A program made the position numbers and the translations under genes. Under the pieces are notes generated by a model, which saw only the letters and a program-made list of their open reading frames with translations, did not search any database and was not told where the DNA came from. From Crateriforma conspicua (GTDB lineage: Bacteria > Planctomycetota > Planctomycetia > Pirellulales > Pirellulaceae), in contig NZ_CP036319.1 of assembly GCF_007752935.1 (NCBI RefSeq), positions 992,001-1,056,000 of the forward strand: a DNA stretch of 64,000 bases, written 5' to 3'. Shown piece by piece: positions 20,396 to 28,571 of this stretch (the first letter of the stretch is position 1; each line of letters begins with the position of its first letter).

Positions 20396-21787
20396 ATGTC
20401 AGGTCATGCGCAGGGCAAAGGCGGAGTCATCCGCTTTCTGGTCGAAAATTCGTTGCTGTTGATCATCGGGGCCGTCGCGGCCCTGGTGTGGGCCAATACC
20501 GACGGCCACAGTTATCACGAATTCATTCACTTCGATTTGGCAGCGATGGTGTCCGGCGACGACGGACACGGTGATGCCGGGCATGGTGACGACGGACACG
20601 GTGCCGAAGACCACGGCGACGCATCCCACGGCGATACCGCGGCGGCCGATCACGGTGATGATGGCCACGCGGAAGCCGGCCATGGTGACGATTCGCACGC
20701 CGATGGCGGTGGCGGACACCACGGGGTGACGATCCACTTTTTGATCAATGACGTTTTGATGGCCCTGTTCTTTGCCATCGCGGGCAAGGAGGTCTGGGAA
20801 TCGTTGTTGCCCGGCGGGGCTTTGGCCAATCCGCGAAAGGCGGCGACGCCGTTGTTGGCGACCCTGGGCGGGATCCTGGGCCCGGTGGTCGTTTATTTGG
20901 CCGGGGCGGCGCTTGCCGGTGGCGACGCGTTTGCCGCGTTCAAGAACGGATGGGCGGTTCCCTGTGCGACGGACATCGCATTCAGTTACCTGGTGGCCCG
21001 GTTCATCTTCGGCGGCTCGCACCCCGCGATCGCCTTTTTGTTGTTGCTGGCCATCGCCGATGATGCGGCAGGGCTGATCATTCTGGCGATCTTCTATCCG
21101 ACCCAGGCGATCGAGCCGATGTGGTTTTTGTTGACCCTCGCGGCGATCGCTTCGGCTTGGGCTCTGCAGAAAATGCGAGTCCAGTCGCACTGGTGGTACC
21201 TTTTGGGGCCCGGTGTGATGTGCTGGTTCTCGTTCTACTTTGCCCACATCCACCCCGCATTGGGGCTGGTGCCGATCATTCCCATGCTGCCACACGCCCA
21301 GACGGACTTGGGGATTTTCGCACGCGAAGAACTGAACCGGGACGACACGCTGAACGCGTTCGAGCACTTTTGGAAGGTGCCCGTGGAATACATCTTGGGC
21401 TTGTTCGGTCTGGTCAATGCGGGCGTCGTGCTCAGCAGTGTCGGTACCGGCACCTGGCTGGTCTTGGCCGGTTTGTTGATCGGCAAGCCGGTCGGCATCA
21501 CCTTGATGACGCTTTTGGCCGAAAAGGGCATGAAGTTGCAAAAGCCCGCGGGAATGGATTACCGCCACGTGGTCACCCTGGGCATGGTCGCCGGGATCGG
21601 ATTCACGGTGGCGTTGTTCGTTTCGGTCGCCGCGTTCAAGGAACCCGGTGCGATCCAAGATTCGGTGAAGATGGGGGCGTTGCTCAGTTTCCTGGCTGCA
21701 CCGATAGCGATTGCCATCGGGCGTGGGCTGGGGGTTCGACCCGAGTCCGATGATGCGTCCGGCGATCCGGAAGCTGCGGCGGCTTGA
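20396..21787 (+). CDS. nhaA: Na+/H+ antiporter NhaA with His/Asp-rich loop
   Basis: A 463-residue inner-membrane antiporter. The start at 20396 (MSGHAQGKGG) follows GGGAAAG; a longer frame upstream is less likely. NhaA signatures are clear: FFAIAGKEVWESLLPGG, PCATDIAFSYLVARFIFGG, and LLAIADDAAGLIILAIFY with the paired Asp that bind Na+/Li+. Between the first helix (LLLIIGAVAALVWANT) and the second lies an insertion of about 55 residues made of His-Gly-Asp repeats. That insertion is absent from the well-known NhaA proteins and would face the periplasm if the topology is as in E. coli. It should exchange Na+ for H+, which fits a marine lifestyle. The insertion looks like a metal- or pH-sensing addition, which is inference. 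Confidence 0.93.
   Translation: MSGHAQGKGGVIRFLVENSLLLIIGAVAALVWANTDGHSYHEFIHFDLAAMVSGDDGHGDAGHGDDGHGAEDHGDASHGDTAAADHGDDGHAEAGHGDDSHADGGGGHHGVTIHFLINDVLMALFFAIAGKEVWESLLPGGALANPRKAATPLLATLGGILGPVVVYLAGAALAGGDAFAAFKNGWAVPCATDIAFSYLVARFIFGGSHPAIAFLLLLAIADDAAGLIILAIFYPTQAIEPMWFLLTLAAIASAWALQKMRVQSHWWYLLGPGVMCWFSFYFAHIHPALGLVPIIPMLPHAQTDLGIFAREELNRDDTLNAFEHFWKVPVEYILGLFGLVNAGVVLSSVGTGTWLVLAGLLIGKPVGITLMTLLAEKGMKLQKPAGMDYRHVVTLGMVAGIGFTVALFVSVAAFKEPGAIQDSVKMGALLSFLAAPIAIAIGRGLGVRPESDDASGDPEAAAA
20558..20603 (+). repeat. Direct repeat encoding HGDDGHG units in nhaA
   Basis: The 16-base GACGACGGACACGGTG occurs at 20558-20573 and again at 20588-20603 (period 30). Looser copies follow to about 20730. 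It builds the His/Asp-rich loop of NhaA and suggests growth by tandem duplication. Confidence 0.8.
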
Positions 21788-21866
21788 TCGATTCGCCGGT
21801 TTCGTCGACCCTGTTGCGGCGGAATCGGTCCGCTGATGTTTACCTGTTCAGCTGAATGCGATCTTG

Positions 21867-22940
21867 ATGCGTCCCAACGACTTGCCCGCCGAAGCGATCG
21901 GCGAAGACGAACTGCAGCGGCCCCAGCCGGCGTTTGACCCGCTTACCACCAACGATTCGCAGGACCTACTGCGGGTCATGCGGCACACGATCGACCGGCT
22001 GGATCACGACAAGACCGCTCGCGGGGATCTGAAGCTGTTGTCGCGGACGCTGCGTGAATTGCGATACGCGTTCAAGGTCTTTCGGCCGTTTCGTCGGCGA
22101 CGCAAAGTCACGATTTTCGGATCCGCACGGACCAAGCCGGACCATCCCGACTATCAGAGTGCCGAGGAATTCGCACGTCGAATGGCGGGCCATGGTTGGA
22201 TGGTCGTCACCGGCGCCGGCGGCGGCATCATGGAAGCCGGGCACCGCGGGGCGGGGCGCGAAGCGTCGATGGGGCTGAACATCATGCTGCCCTTCGAACA
22301 AAGCGCCAACGAATACATCGAAGGTGACCCCAAATTGGTCACGTTGAAGTATTTCTTTACACGCAAGCTGATGTTCCTGAAGGAAAGCAGTGCGATCGTG
22401 TGTGCCCCCGGCGGTTTTGGAACGCTGGATGAGGCCTTGGAAACGCTGACGCTGGTCCAAACCGGCAAGCAGACCATGTTGCCATTGGTTTTGTTGGACC
22501 ACCCCAAAGGCGACTACTGGGCCGATCTACAGAAGTTCTTTGATCGGCAATTACTGCGGGGCGGCATGATCAGCCCCGAGGACGTCAGCCTGTACAAAGT
22601 CACCAATTCGGTTCAGGAAGCGGTCGACGAGGTGTTGGGCTTTTACTGCGTCTATCACTCGATGCGGTACGTCAAAAACGAATTGGTGTTCCGGCTGAAA
22701 GAAGCGTTGACCGACGAGCATTTGGACCAGATCAACACCGAATTCGCCGACATTCTGGTCAAGGGAACGTTCCGGCAAGGCGAGCCGTTGCCAGAGGAAG
22801 TCGGCGAACCCGATTTGGCCCCGCTGCCCCGTCTGATCTTTCACTTTAACCGCCGCAACCTGGGGCGATTGCGGATGCTGATCAACGCGATCAATCAGCG
22901 ACCGGGCAGTGGTCCGGACGCGGATTGTCCCAGCGTCTGA
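21867..22940 (+). CDS. LOG-family (lysine-decarboxylase-like) protein
   Basis: A 357-residue protein from the ATG at 21867. The central Rossmann-type domain carries the LOG motifs VTGAGGGIMEAGHRGA and CAPGGFGTLDEALE (the PGGxGTxxE nucleotide-phosphate site). N-terminal (about 80 residues, RTLRELRYAFKVFRPFRRRR) and C-terminal (about 110 residues) extensions make it longer than typical 180-residue LOG proteins, as in the large bacterial Rossmann-fold subgroup. Relatives cleave nucleoside 5'-monophosphates to free base and ribose phosphate. It is 79 bases after nhaA and 27 bases before the next small gene. The specific substrate is unknown. Confidence 0.85.
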   Translation: MRPNDLPAEAIGEDELQRPQPAFDPLTTNDSQDLLRVMRHTIDRLDHDKTARGDLKLLSRTLRELRYAFKVFRPFRRRRKVTIFGSARTKPDHPDYQSAEEFARRMAGHGWMVVTGAGGGIMEAGHRGAGREASMGLNIMLPFEQSANEYIEGDPKLVTLKYFFTRKLMFLKESSAIVCAPGGFGTLDEALETLTLVQTGKQTMLPLVLLDHPKGDYWADLQKFFDRQLLRGGMISPEDVSLYKVTNSVQEAVDEVLGFYCVYHSMRYVKNELVFRLKEALTDEHLDQINTEFADILVKGTFRQGEPLPEEVGEPDLAPLPRLIFHFNRRNLGRLRMLINAINQRPGSGPDADCPSV

Positions 22941-22967
22941 CCGCCCCCCGTTCATTTCGTCCAAGCC

Positions 22968-23339
22968 GTGCCCGCTGATTCCAACGCCGATCCGTTTCAC
23001 ATCCATTTGGCCGGCCGCGACGGCGGGCCACTGGATTGCAGTTTTGAACAAGCCGAATCGGCGCTGCAGCAGATTCCGACGTTGTACTTCGAGCCCGACG
23101 GTTCCTTCGCCTTCAAAGGCCCCGGCAGCGGGCTGGAACTGTTCGGGATGGTCTACGACGCCTACGGGGCGATCCAGTACGTGGAGATCCGCGGTCGATG
23201 TGATTGGGCCGACTGGCAACGGCTGGTCGCCTGCTTCCTTTCCGGCGGCACGGCACCCAAATCCGCCGTCGTGAAGTCGCTTCCGGGCGGTGAATTGCAA
23301 ACTTTGCAAGATTTTGAACGGCTGACTTGGTCCGTCTGA
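22968..23339 (+). CDS. Conserved hypothetical protein, 123 aa
   Basis: A small soluble protein with a GTG start (MPADSNADPFHIHLAGRDGG). No family recognised. It has an alternating beta pattern (IPTLYFEPDGSFAFKGPG, IQYVEIRGRCDWADWQRL) and a conserved-looking Trp-rich C-terminus, with no signal peptide or membrane segment. It is close behind the LOG gene on the same strand, so they are probably one transcript. Called from its unbroken frame, codon use and position. Confidence 0.65.
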   Translation: MPADSNADPFHIHLAGRDGGPLDCSFEQAESALQQIPTLYFEPDGSFAFKGPGSGLELFGMVYDAYGAIQYVEIRGRCDWADWQRLVACFLSGGTAPKSAVVKSLPGGELQTLQDFERLTWSV

Positions 23340-23692
23340 GGGTGGGGAAACCTCGCGGGTTGCGGCCAAGCCGACTCTTCGGCACCCCCATAAGCTCGTG
23401 AAACACGTGTTTTTGGGGCCACCGGCGGTTTATCCGCGCGTGAAACGCCGGGCCACCGCGTGTCGCAACGAAAAAAACGCTTTTTCGGTTTGTGTGGTTT
23501 GGCACGCCAAGTGCTTTAAGCCCGGTTGTTCCGCGAGATCAACCATTTGGCATCCCGCGGTTCAGTCCTAAGACGGGCGGGTGTCGGCTGTGGGCCGGCC
23601 AGACATCAGCAGTCTCACCACTGTCTGACAAGTTGACCTAAACACGAAACCTGGCCGAGTCTTTTTGACCGGCAATCATCGGAGGATGAACC
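23340..23692 (+). promoter_or_regulatory. Intergenic region with long leader of the 76-aa gene
   Basis: 353 bases without a gene. It holds the sigma-54-like site at 23500-23514, an A/T-rich hairpin (CGAAAAA ... TTTTTCG, about 23469-23487) just upstream, and a leader of about 165 bases ending in a strong ribosome-binding site GGAGG at 23681-23685. Confidence 0.5.
23500..23514 (+). promoter_or_regulatory. Sigma-54-type promoter candidate
   Basis: TGGCACG-CCAA-GTGC matches the sigma-54 consensus TGGCACG-N4-TTGC at all but one base and with exact -24/-12 spacing. It points at the small gene starting at 23693. No enhancer-binding site was identified. Confidence 0.6.
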
Positions 23693-23923
23693 ATGTTGAC
23701 CATCGAAAGCACCCTTTGCGAAATCAACCCCGTTGTCGACCTGAAGCCCGCGAAGCCTCAAGTGTCGCAAAACGAGACGACTTTATCAGATGCAGAAGTT
23801 TTTCGCCGTGTCGCAGAGATCCGATCGGGATGGAGCGTCGATGAGCGAGTCGAGCGTCGGATGGAGGCGGATCGTCGTTTCGAACGTCTGATGGACATGC
23901 TGACCGAGCCCAGCGAACAGTGA
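23693..23923 (+). CDS. Small conserved-looking protein, 76 aa
   Basis: A soluble, helical small protein (MLTIESTLCEINPVVD at the start; SDAEVFRRVAEIRSGWSVDE and RMEADRRFERLMDMLTEP in the body). The start is supported by GGAGG 7 bases upstream. The C-terminal 45 residues would form amphipathic helices with many Arg/Glu, as in small regulatory or adaptor proteins. No family recognised. It stands alone behind a sigma-54-like promoter with a long leader, so it may respond to nutrient or stress signals. Confidence 0.75.
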   Translation: MLTIESTLCEINPVVDLKPAKPQVSQNETTLSDAEVFRRVAEIRSGWSVDERVERRMEADRRFERLMDMLTEPSEQ

Positions 23924-24250
23924 TCCATCACGGCGGGTGGACGTCAAAGTGGGCGGTTGCAATTCCGCACTTGCTATGACCGACACCCCGCCGACAAATC
24001 CCCGGCCGATCGACAACAGCGACGTTCCATCCGAGGGGCATTGGTATCATTGGCCACCGATAACTTGGGCCATCGAAGATTAGGAATTGAAAAGATTAGG
24101 AATGCACAATGTGATTTGGGCGGATGGAACCGACCCGCATTCCTGTTCACGCAAATGCCGTCTGCACGCATTGCGGAATCGCCACAGCGACGGACGGGCT
24201 ACATCGAACCGGGGCCCGGCTGACGTTCCCGGTCACTCCAGATACACCGG
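23924..24250. other. Intergenic region, short repeats only
   Basis: 327 bases without a supported gene. Contains two copies of AGATTAGGAAT (24077-24087 and 24093-24103) and runs into the 18-base tandem repeat at the RuvX end. Confidence 0.5.
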
Positions 24251-24264
24251 TCACTCCAGATTCA
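24229..24264. repeat. 18-bp tandem repeat at the end of ruvX
   Basis: Two near-identical 18-base units (24229-24246 and 24247-24264, CCGGTCACTCCAGAT plus ACA or TCA). The unit includes the RuvX stop codon, so the gene's last codons and stop appear duplicated just downstream. Confidence 0.8.
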
Positions 24265-24892
24265 ATTGTTCCTTTGTTGGACCGGTTTCATCATCGGGGC
24301 CGACGTCCACATCATGTCCGGCGATCCCGTTGTGATAACGGCAAGCTTCTAGGAATGATTCCAACAGCACCAGTGCGGCGATCGCGTCGACACGTTCTTT
24401 GGTGCGTTTGCGTGTGTATTTTCCAGGCCGCATTCGCTGCTGCGCCGCAACGGTCGTGAACCGTTCATCGAACATGCGTACGGGCAGACCGGTTTGGTCC
24501 CTCAGCGATTTGGCAAATTCGCGTGCTTCGGCGCTCTTCTGGCTTTCCCCACCGTCGCAGTGCACCGGCAACCCGACGATCAGCGCGGTGACGCGATTTT
24601 CCTTTGCCATGCGTGCGAAGTAGTCGGGATCTTTGACCAGCGCGGATGTCGTGACGACTTCGAAGGGGCTGGCCAGGATGCGATCCGGGTCACAAATGGC
24701 GACGCCGATTCGAACGGTCCCATAATCAATCGCCGCGATACGCCCAGACTCGGGAAAGGAAGGAATCACCAGTGCAGATTCGTCGTTTGTGCGAACAGAA
24801 GCCAGGAAGTGGTCGATCAGCGACCGTTGTCTCACTGTAAGGCGGTGGGCATCTTCGGCCAACCATTGGCGAGGGCGGGCGCGGCAGATCAT
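24251..24892 (-). CDS. ruvX: Putative pre-16S rRNA nuclease / Holliday-junction resolvase RuvX (YqgF)
   Basis: A 213-residue protein with an RNase-H-like fold. IAAIDYGTVRIGVAICDPDR holds the first catalytic Asp, ALIVGLPVHCDGGES and VRMFDERFTTVAAQQR match the family's second and third motifs, and VDAIAALVLLESFL carries the last Asp. RuvX/YqgF proteins mature the 5' end of 16S rRNA and are also described as resolvases. The domain itself is about 140 residues. The first 50 residues from the ATG at 24892 have no counterpart, so translation may really begin at a downstream GTG (about residue 33). Confidence 0.85.
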   Translation of the reverse strand: MICRARPRQWLAEDAHRLTVRQRSLIDHFLASVRTNDESALVIPSFPESGRIAAIDYGTVRIGVAICDPDRILASPFEVVTTSALVKDPDYFARMAKENRVTALIVGLPVHCDGGESQKSAEAREFAKSLRDQTGLPVRMFDERFTTVAAQQRMRPGKYTRKRTKERVDAIAALVLLESFLEACRYHNGIAGHDVDVGPDDETGPTKEQLNLE

Positions 24893-25097
24893 CGGCCGTG
24901 GGGTGCCATGGCGTTTGTCGCCAGAGAAATCGCCATGCGGGCGTGGTTTCGTCGGCTTGGCCGATGTTTAGAATCGGTGCCCGGGCCGTTCGCGACTTCG
25001 GTCGAATCGGCGCCGTTGCTCGTTCCGTTTGAAATTCAAATCCTTTCGCGGCTGTGCGTGTATGTCTGGGTTCGCGGTCGATCGTTTTGCCAGATGC

Positions 25098-26426
25098 ATG
25101 CGGCGGATATCGCTTGTCGGTTGCTGCCTGTTGTTTTTGCCGGGGTGTCACTCGTCGAGCGAACCGGAGGGTACTTTTGAAGGTTTCGCGGCACAGGAAC
25201 CGACCCAGGCGTCGCCCGTTGATCCGGCCGCGGCGTCGGCGGCGCGGAACCGCTTGGCCGATGAAGGCGTCGATCTGACATGGCCGCCGGAAGGCCCGCC
25301 GCTGTTGTGGCAGCAGCCGATGGGGACCGGGTATGGATCGCCGGTGATCGTCGGCGACCGGGTGATCGCCAACCACCGTGTCGATGACAGCGAACGGACC
25401 GTCTGTTTCGACTTGGAATCCGGTGATCTGATTTGGGAAGACCAGATACCGACCTCCGCGGTATGTGATTACGAATACAGCGACGGGCCCTACAGCACAC
25501 CCGTCGTTGCCGGCGATGCGGTGTTCGTGCATCACGGCCAAGGCCAGTTGTCGGCGATCGATTGGCGCGACGGTCGTCGGATTTGGCACCGTGATTTGTA
25601 TCAAGAGTACCAGGTGACCCCGGGGATCTTTCCCGCCGGCGCCAGTCCGTTGGTGACCCAAGATCGTGTGTTTCTGTCGTTGGGCGGCGTGGATACCGAC
25701 GCGGGAATCATTGCGTTGAATCGCGCCACCGGTGAAACCATTTGGACGGCCACCGATCATGCCGCCGCGTACACGATTCCCGTCATGACCCGCGTGCATG
25801 GCAACGATCATTTGCTGGTGATCACGGCCGAAGGCTTGTTGTCGCTGGATCCGACCGATGGTTCGGTGGATTGGGAAATCCAGCACTTTGGACGCGCGCC
25901 GCTGTCCTACAACGCCGTTTCACCGGTCGTGATTGACGACATCGTTTTGGCGGTCACCGGTCCGGGCCCCGGTGCGCTGGCCGTGCGGATACTGCCCGAT
26001 CGGGGCCACGAGCGAGTTTGGAAAGACCGGCGGGTTTTGGACAGCCAATTCAACCGCTTGGTGACTTGGAAGGACCACGTCATTGGGTTCACTGCGGCCG
26101 GTCAGGGCGGCGCTTCGCTGCGGATGATTGCCCCCGCCGATGGCGCACTGGTGTGGGAATACAAATCGATCCTGCGGCGTGGCCAACCGGTGCGTGTCGG
26201 CGACGACATCATTCTTGCCATCGGTGAACGCGGGCATTTGGCCAGCCTGGCAGTTCGTCGCGACGGTGTGGACGTGCTGGCATTCACGGATCAGCCGCTG
26301 ATGACCGACCCCAGTTACTGCACGCCCGCGATCCGGGGGAACCGTTTGGTTTTGAAGGACGAAGAACGGCTGGCCGTGTTCGATCTATCCACGTTTGACC
26401 CGTCGCTGTCGACAACCGAAGATTGA
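25098..26426 (+). CDS. PQQ-like beta-propeller lipoprotein (BamB-like)
   Basis: A 442-residue protein. The start at 25098 gives a textbook lipoprotein signal, MRRISLVGCCLLFLPGCHSS, with the lipidated Cys in LPGC. The rest is a repeated-blade propeller: GSPVIVGDRVIANHRVDDSE, STPVVAGDAVFVHHGQG, ASPLVTQDRVFLSLGG and SPVVIDDIVLAVTGPG, each followed by a W-containing strand. This resembles BamB/PQQ-like domains, but no quinone-enzyme catalytic residues are seen. It probably sits on a periplasm-facing membrane and acts as a scaffold or binding protein. It is followed by a HEAT/TPR protein about 130 bases downstream. Confidence 0.85.
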   Translation: MRRISLVGCCLLFLPGCHSSSEPEGTFEGFAAQEPTQASPVDPAAASAARNRLADEGVDLTWPPEGPPLLWQQPMGTGYGSPVIVGDRVIANHRVDDSERTVCFDLESGDLIWEDQIPTSAVCDYEYSDGPYSTPVVAGDAVFVHHGQGQLSAIDWRDGRRIWHRDLYQEYQVTPGIFPAGASPLVTQDRVFLSLGGVDTDAGIIALNRATGETIWTATDHAAAYTIPVMTRVHGNDHLLVITAEGLLSLDPTDGSVDWEIQHFGRAPLSYNAVSPVVIDDIVLAVTGPGPGALAVRILPDRGHERVWKDRRVLDSQFNRLVTWKDHVIGFTAAGQGGASLRMIAPADGALVWEYKSILRRGQPVRVGDDIILAIGERGHLASLAVRRDGVDVLAFTDQPLMTDPSYCTPAIRGNRLVLKDEERLAVFDLSTFDPSLSTTED

Positions 26427-26555
26427 CAGGGCTGGCGAACGATCGTCCGTCGGAATCCGACAACGTTGAACAATTTTATGAAGCCGTTTTTGTACGCTCA
26501 TTCCAGCGATCCCTCGATCCGCCGATGTGACGATCCGTCTGTTGACCGCCACCGC

Positions 26556-28523
26556 ATGCGATCGCGTTTGGATCGATGTGTTTGTCGGTGTCGGGCCTTT
26601 TCCGCGTCGCTGTTGATCGGATGGGTATCAATGAACGCCGTGCCGTGTTTGGCGCAGACCGGCGGCAACGGGTCCGGCGACTTCTCCGGTGCACAAATGG
26701 CCGACCGCGACGCGCCGGTCCGTCAGACGATCGCCCAATTGATTGAAAAGTTGGGGCACCCCAATTACGTCAGTCGCGAGAGAGCCAAAGCGGCGCTTCA
26801 GCGATATGGTTTGGAAGCACTCGATCAGCTTCAACAAGCCAGCGATCATCCGGACAACCAGATCGCCATGTCGGTTCGACGTCTGATCGCCAGCCGGTCC
26901 ATACGTTGGTCGGGCCCCTTGGATCCGGAAGCGGTGCGCAAGACGTTGACCGGTTATGGCAGTTTGGCGATCAACGACCGACAGTCGCGTATCGAACGCT
27001 TGGCGGACCTGCCGGATGAAATGGCGACCGCAGCCCTGGCCCGCCTGGCCCGCTTTGAAACCGATCCGCGGCTCAGTCTGTTTGCCGCCATCGCGTTGAT
27101 GGAACAGCCGACGCCAATGAATCAGACGACCCAGCGCAAACGTGCCAAGACCATCTTGGACACGATCGGGCAGTCCGACCGAGTCGCCAGCCAATGGTTG
27201 CGGCTTCATGCGTCGGACTTAGCCGACAATCAATTCGCACGGCAGCGATGGATGGATTTATTGGCGGTACATCGCCGCCAGCTCGATCGACACGCCGACC
27301 ATCAATTGGATTCGGATCTGTTGCTGCGTTTTGTGCGTGTCTTGTCCGCCGGCGCCGCCCAGCAGGGGCATGTCGAAGATGCTTTGCGATTGGCGACGGC
27401 GAACTTGGACCTGGTGTCTCCGGTGCCTAACGAACTGACCGATGCTTGTACCTGGGCGCTCGAACATGATTTGGATTCATTGGTGTTCGAATTGCACCGG
27501 ATGCATCCCAGTCTGTTCGACAAAGATCCAGTGTTGCTTTATGGCGTAGCCGAAGCGCACACCAAGCTGGGGAATGATTCGCTGGCCGAAAAATTCGCGG
27601 CGGCGGCGCTGGATACCAATCCGATACCAACGGATGAATCGGAGCGGGGTGAGCTGGGGGCTCAGGAGGTCAAGACTCGCGCCGCCAGGCACATTAAGGT
27701 TGCCACGGACTTGCGGGATCGAGGTTTTTTTCGCTGGGCCGAGAGGGAGTTCCGTTTCGTGATCGACCGCTTTGAAATCGAGGCGATCGAAGGCGCGATG
27801 GCTCGGAAACTGCTGGGCGAAATGCACTCGGATTTGTTCCAGCACGCACAGGTGATCGACGTCTTGGAGCCGCTGATTCAGCGGCTTGCCATCGATGGTG
27901 AATTGAAACAACGGATGGACGTCCGCGACATTTCATTGGTCGATATGCGTGCTTTGGCCGCCTACCACCGCGGGTTGTTGGCGAAAGAGCGTGGCGATTC
28001 ACAAGCCGCACGTGCCGCGTTCGAAGTTGCTTTTCAAGAAGGTTATCGGCAACGTATCGACGCGTTGATCGCGATGTACCACTTGGACGGTGACGACGAA
28101 TACCGACGCAGTGTGCGTCAGTTGCTGGCTCGCGAAACGCTGGGTCATGAACGCAAAATCGCCGACGCCGATCGTGGCGGCCAAGGCCGATTCATGTTGC
28201 GAAAGAACGATGATTTGCTGGCCCAGGCACTGAATGACTATGCGTGGTTGGTCAGCAACACGACCGGTGATTTTGACAAGGCATTGCGTTGCAGCCAGCG
28301 ATCCATCGAATTGATGGGCCAGCGGGCGACGCTGATGGACACCCTGGCCCGTTGCCATTTTGCCGTGGGCGAACTGGATGCTGCGGTGCAGTGGCAACGC
28401 CGGGCCGTGTCCGCCCAGCCGCACTTTCCGCCACTGAAGCGTCAGTTGGATGAATTCGAATCTGCCTTGAAAGCTTCGCAGACAACCGATTCACCATCGC
28501 CCGAATCGCCCGCCACGCCGTAG
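26556..28523 (+). CDS. Exported HEAT/TPR-repeat protein
   Basis: A 655-residue protein. ATG at 26556 gives a signal peptide (MRSRLDRCVCRC, then AFSASLLIGWVSMNAVPCLAQ); an ATG at 26478 would add 26 residues. The N-terminal third has HEAT-like helices (LGHPNYVSRERAKAALQRYG, ALARLARFETDPRLSLFAAI). The C-terminal half has tetratricopeptide-like repeats (LLYGVAEAHTKLGNDSLAEKF, RALAAYHRGLLAKERGDSQA, ALRCSQRSIELMGQRATLMD, ARCHFAVGELDAAVQWQRRA). It is probably a protein-protein scaffold outside the cytoplasm. Linked to the preceding lipoprotein by position only. Confidence 0.8.
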   Translation: MRSRLDRCVCRCRAFSASLLIGWVSMNAVPCLAQTGGNGSGDFSGAQMADRDAPVRQTIAQLIEKLGHPNYVSRERAKAALQRYGLEALDQLQQASDHPDNQIAMSVRRLIASRSIRWSGPLDPEAVRKTLTGYGSLAINDRQSRIERLADLPDEMATAALARLARFETDPRLSLFAAIALMEQPTPMNQTTQRKRAKTILDTIGQSDRVASQWLRLHASDLADNQFARQRWMDLLAVHRRQLDRHADHQLDSDLLLRFVRVLSAGAAQQGHVEDALRLATANLDLVSPVPNELTDACTWALEHDLDSLVFELHRMHPSLFDKDPVLLYGVAEAHTKLGNDSLAEKFAAAALDTNPIPTDESERGELGAQEVKTRAARHIKVATDLRDRGFFRWAEREFRFVIDRFEIEAIEGAMARKLLGEMHSDLFQHAQVIDVLEPLIQRLAIDGELKQRMDVRDISLVDMRALAAYHRGLLAKERGDSQAARAAFEVAFQEGYRQRIDALIAMYHLDGDDEYRRSVRQLLARETLGHERKIADADRGGQGRFMLRKNDDLLAQALNDYAWLVSNTTGDFDKALRCSQRSIELMGQRATLMDTLARCHFAVGELDAAVQWQRRAVSAQPHFPPLKRQLDEFESALKASQTTDSPSPESPATP

Positions 28524-28545
28524 CGCGGCAGGGGCGTTGTTCATC

Positions 28546-28564
28546 GCGGTTCTAGACGAACCGC
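28546..28564. other. Hairpin between convergent genes
   Basis: GCGGTTC (28546-28552) and GAACCGC (28558-28564) pair around a 5-base loop in the 48-base gap between convergent genes; possibly a shared 3'-end structure, with no T-run. Confidence 0.4.
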
Positions 28565-28571
28565 CGGCGAA

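Noticed and set aside
20399-21658. 419-codon minus-strand open frame
   Set aside because: Antisense of nhaA; composition is repetitive and lacks any domain.
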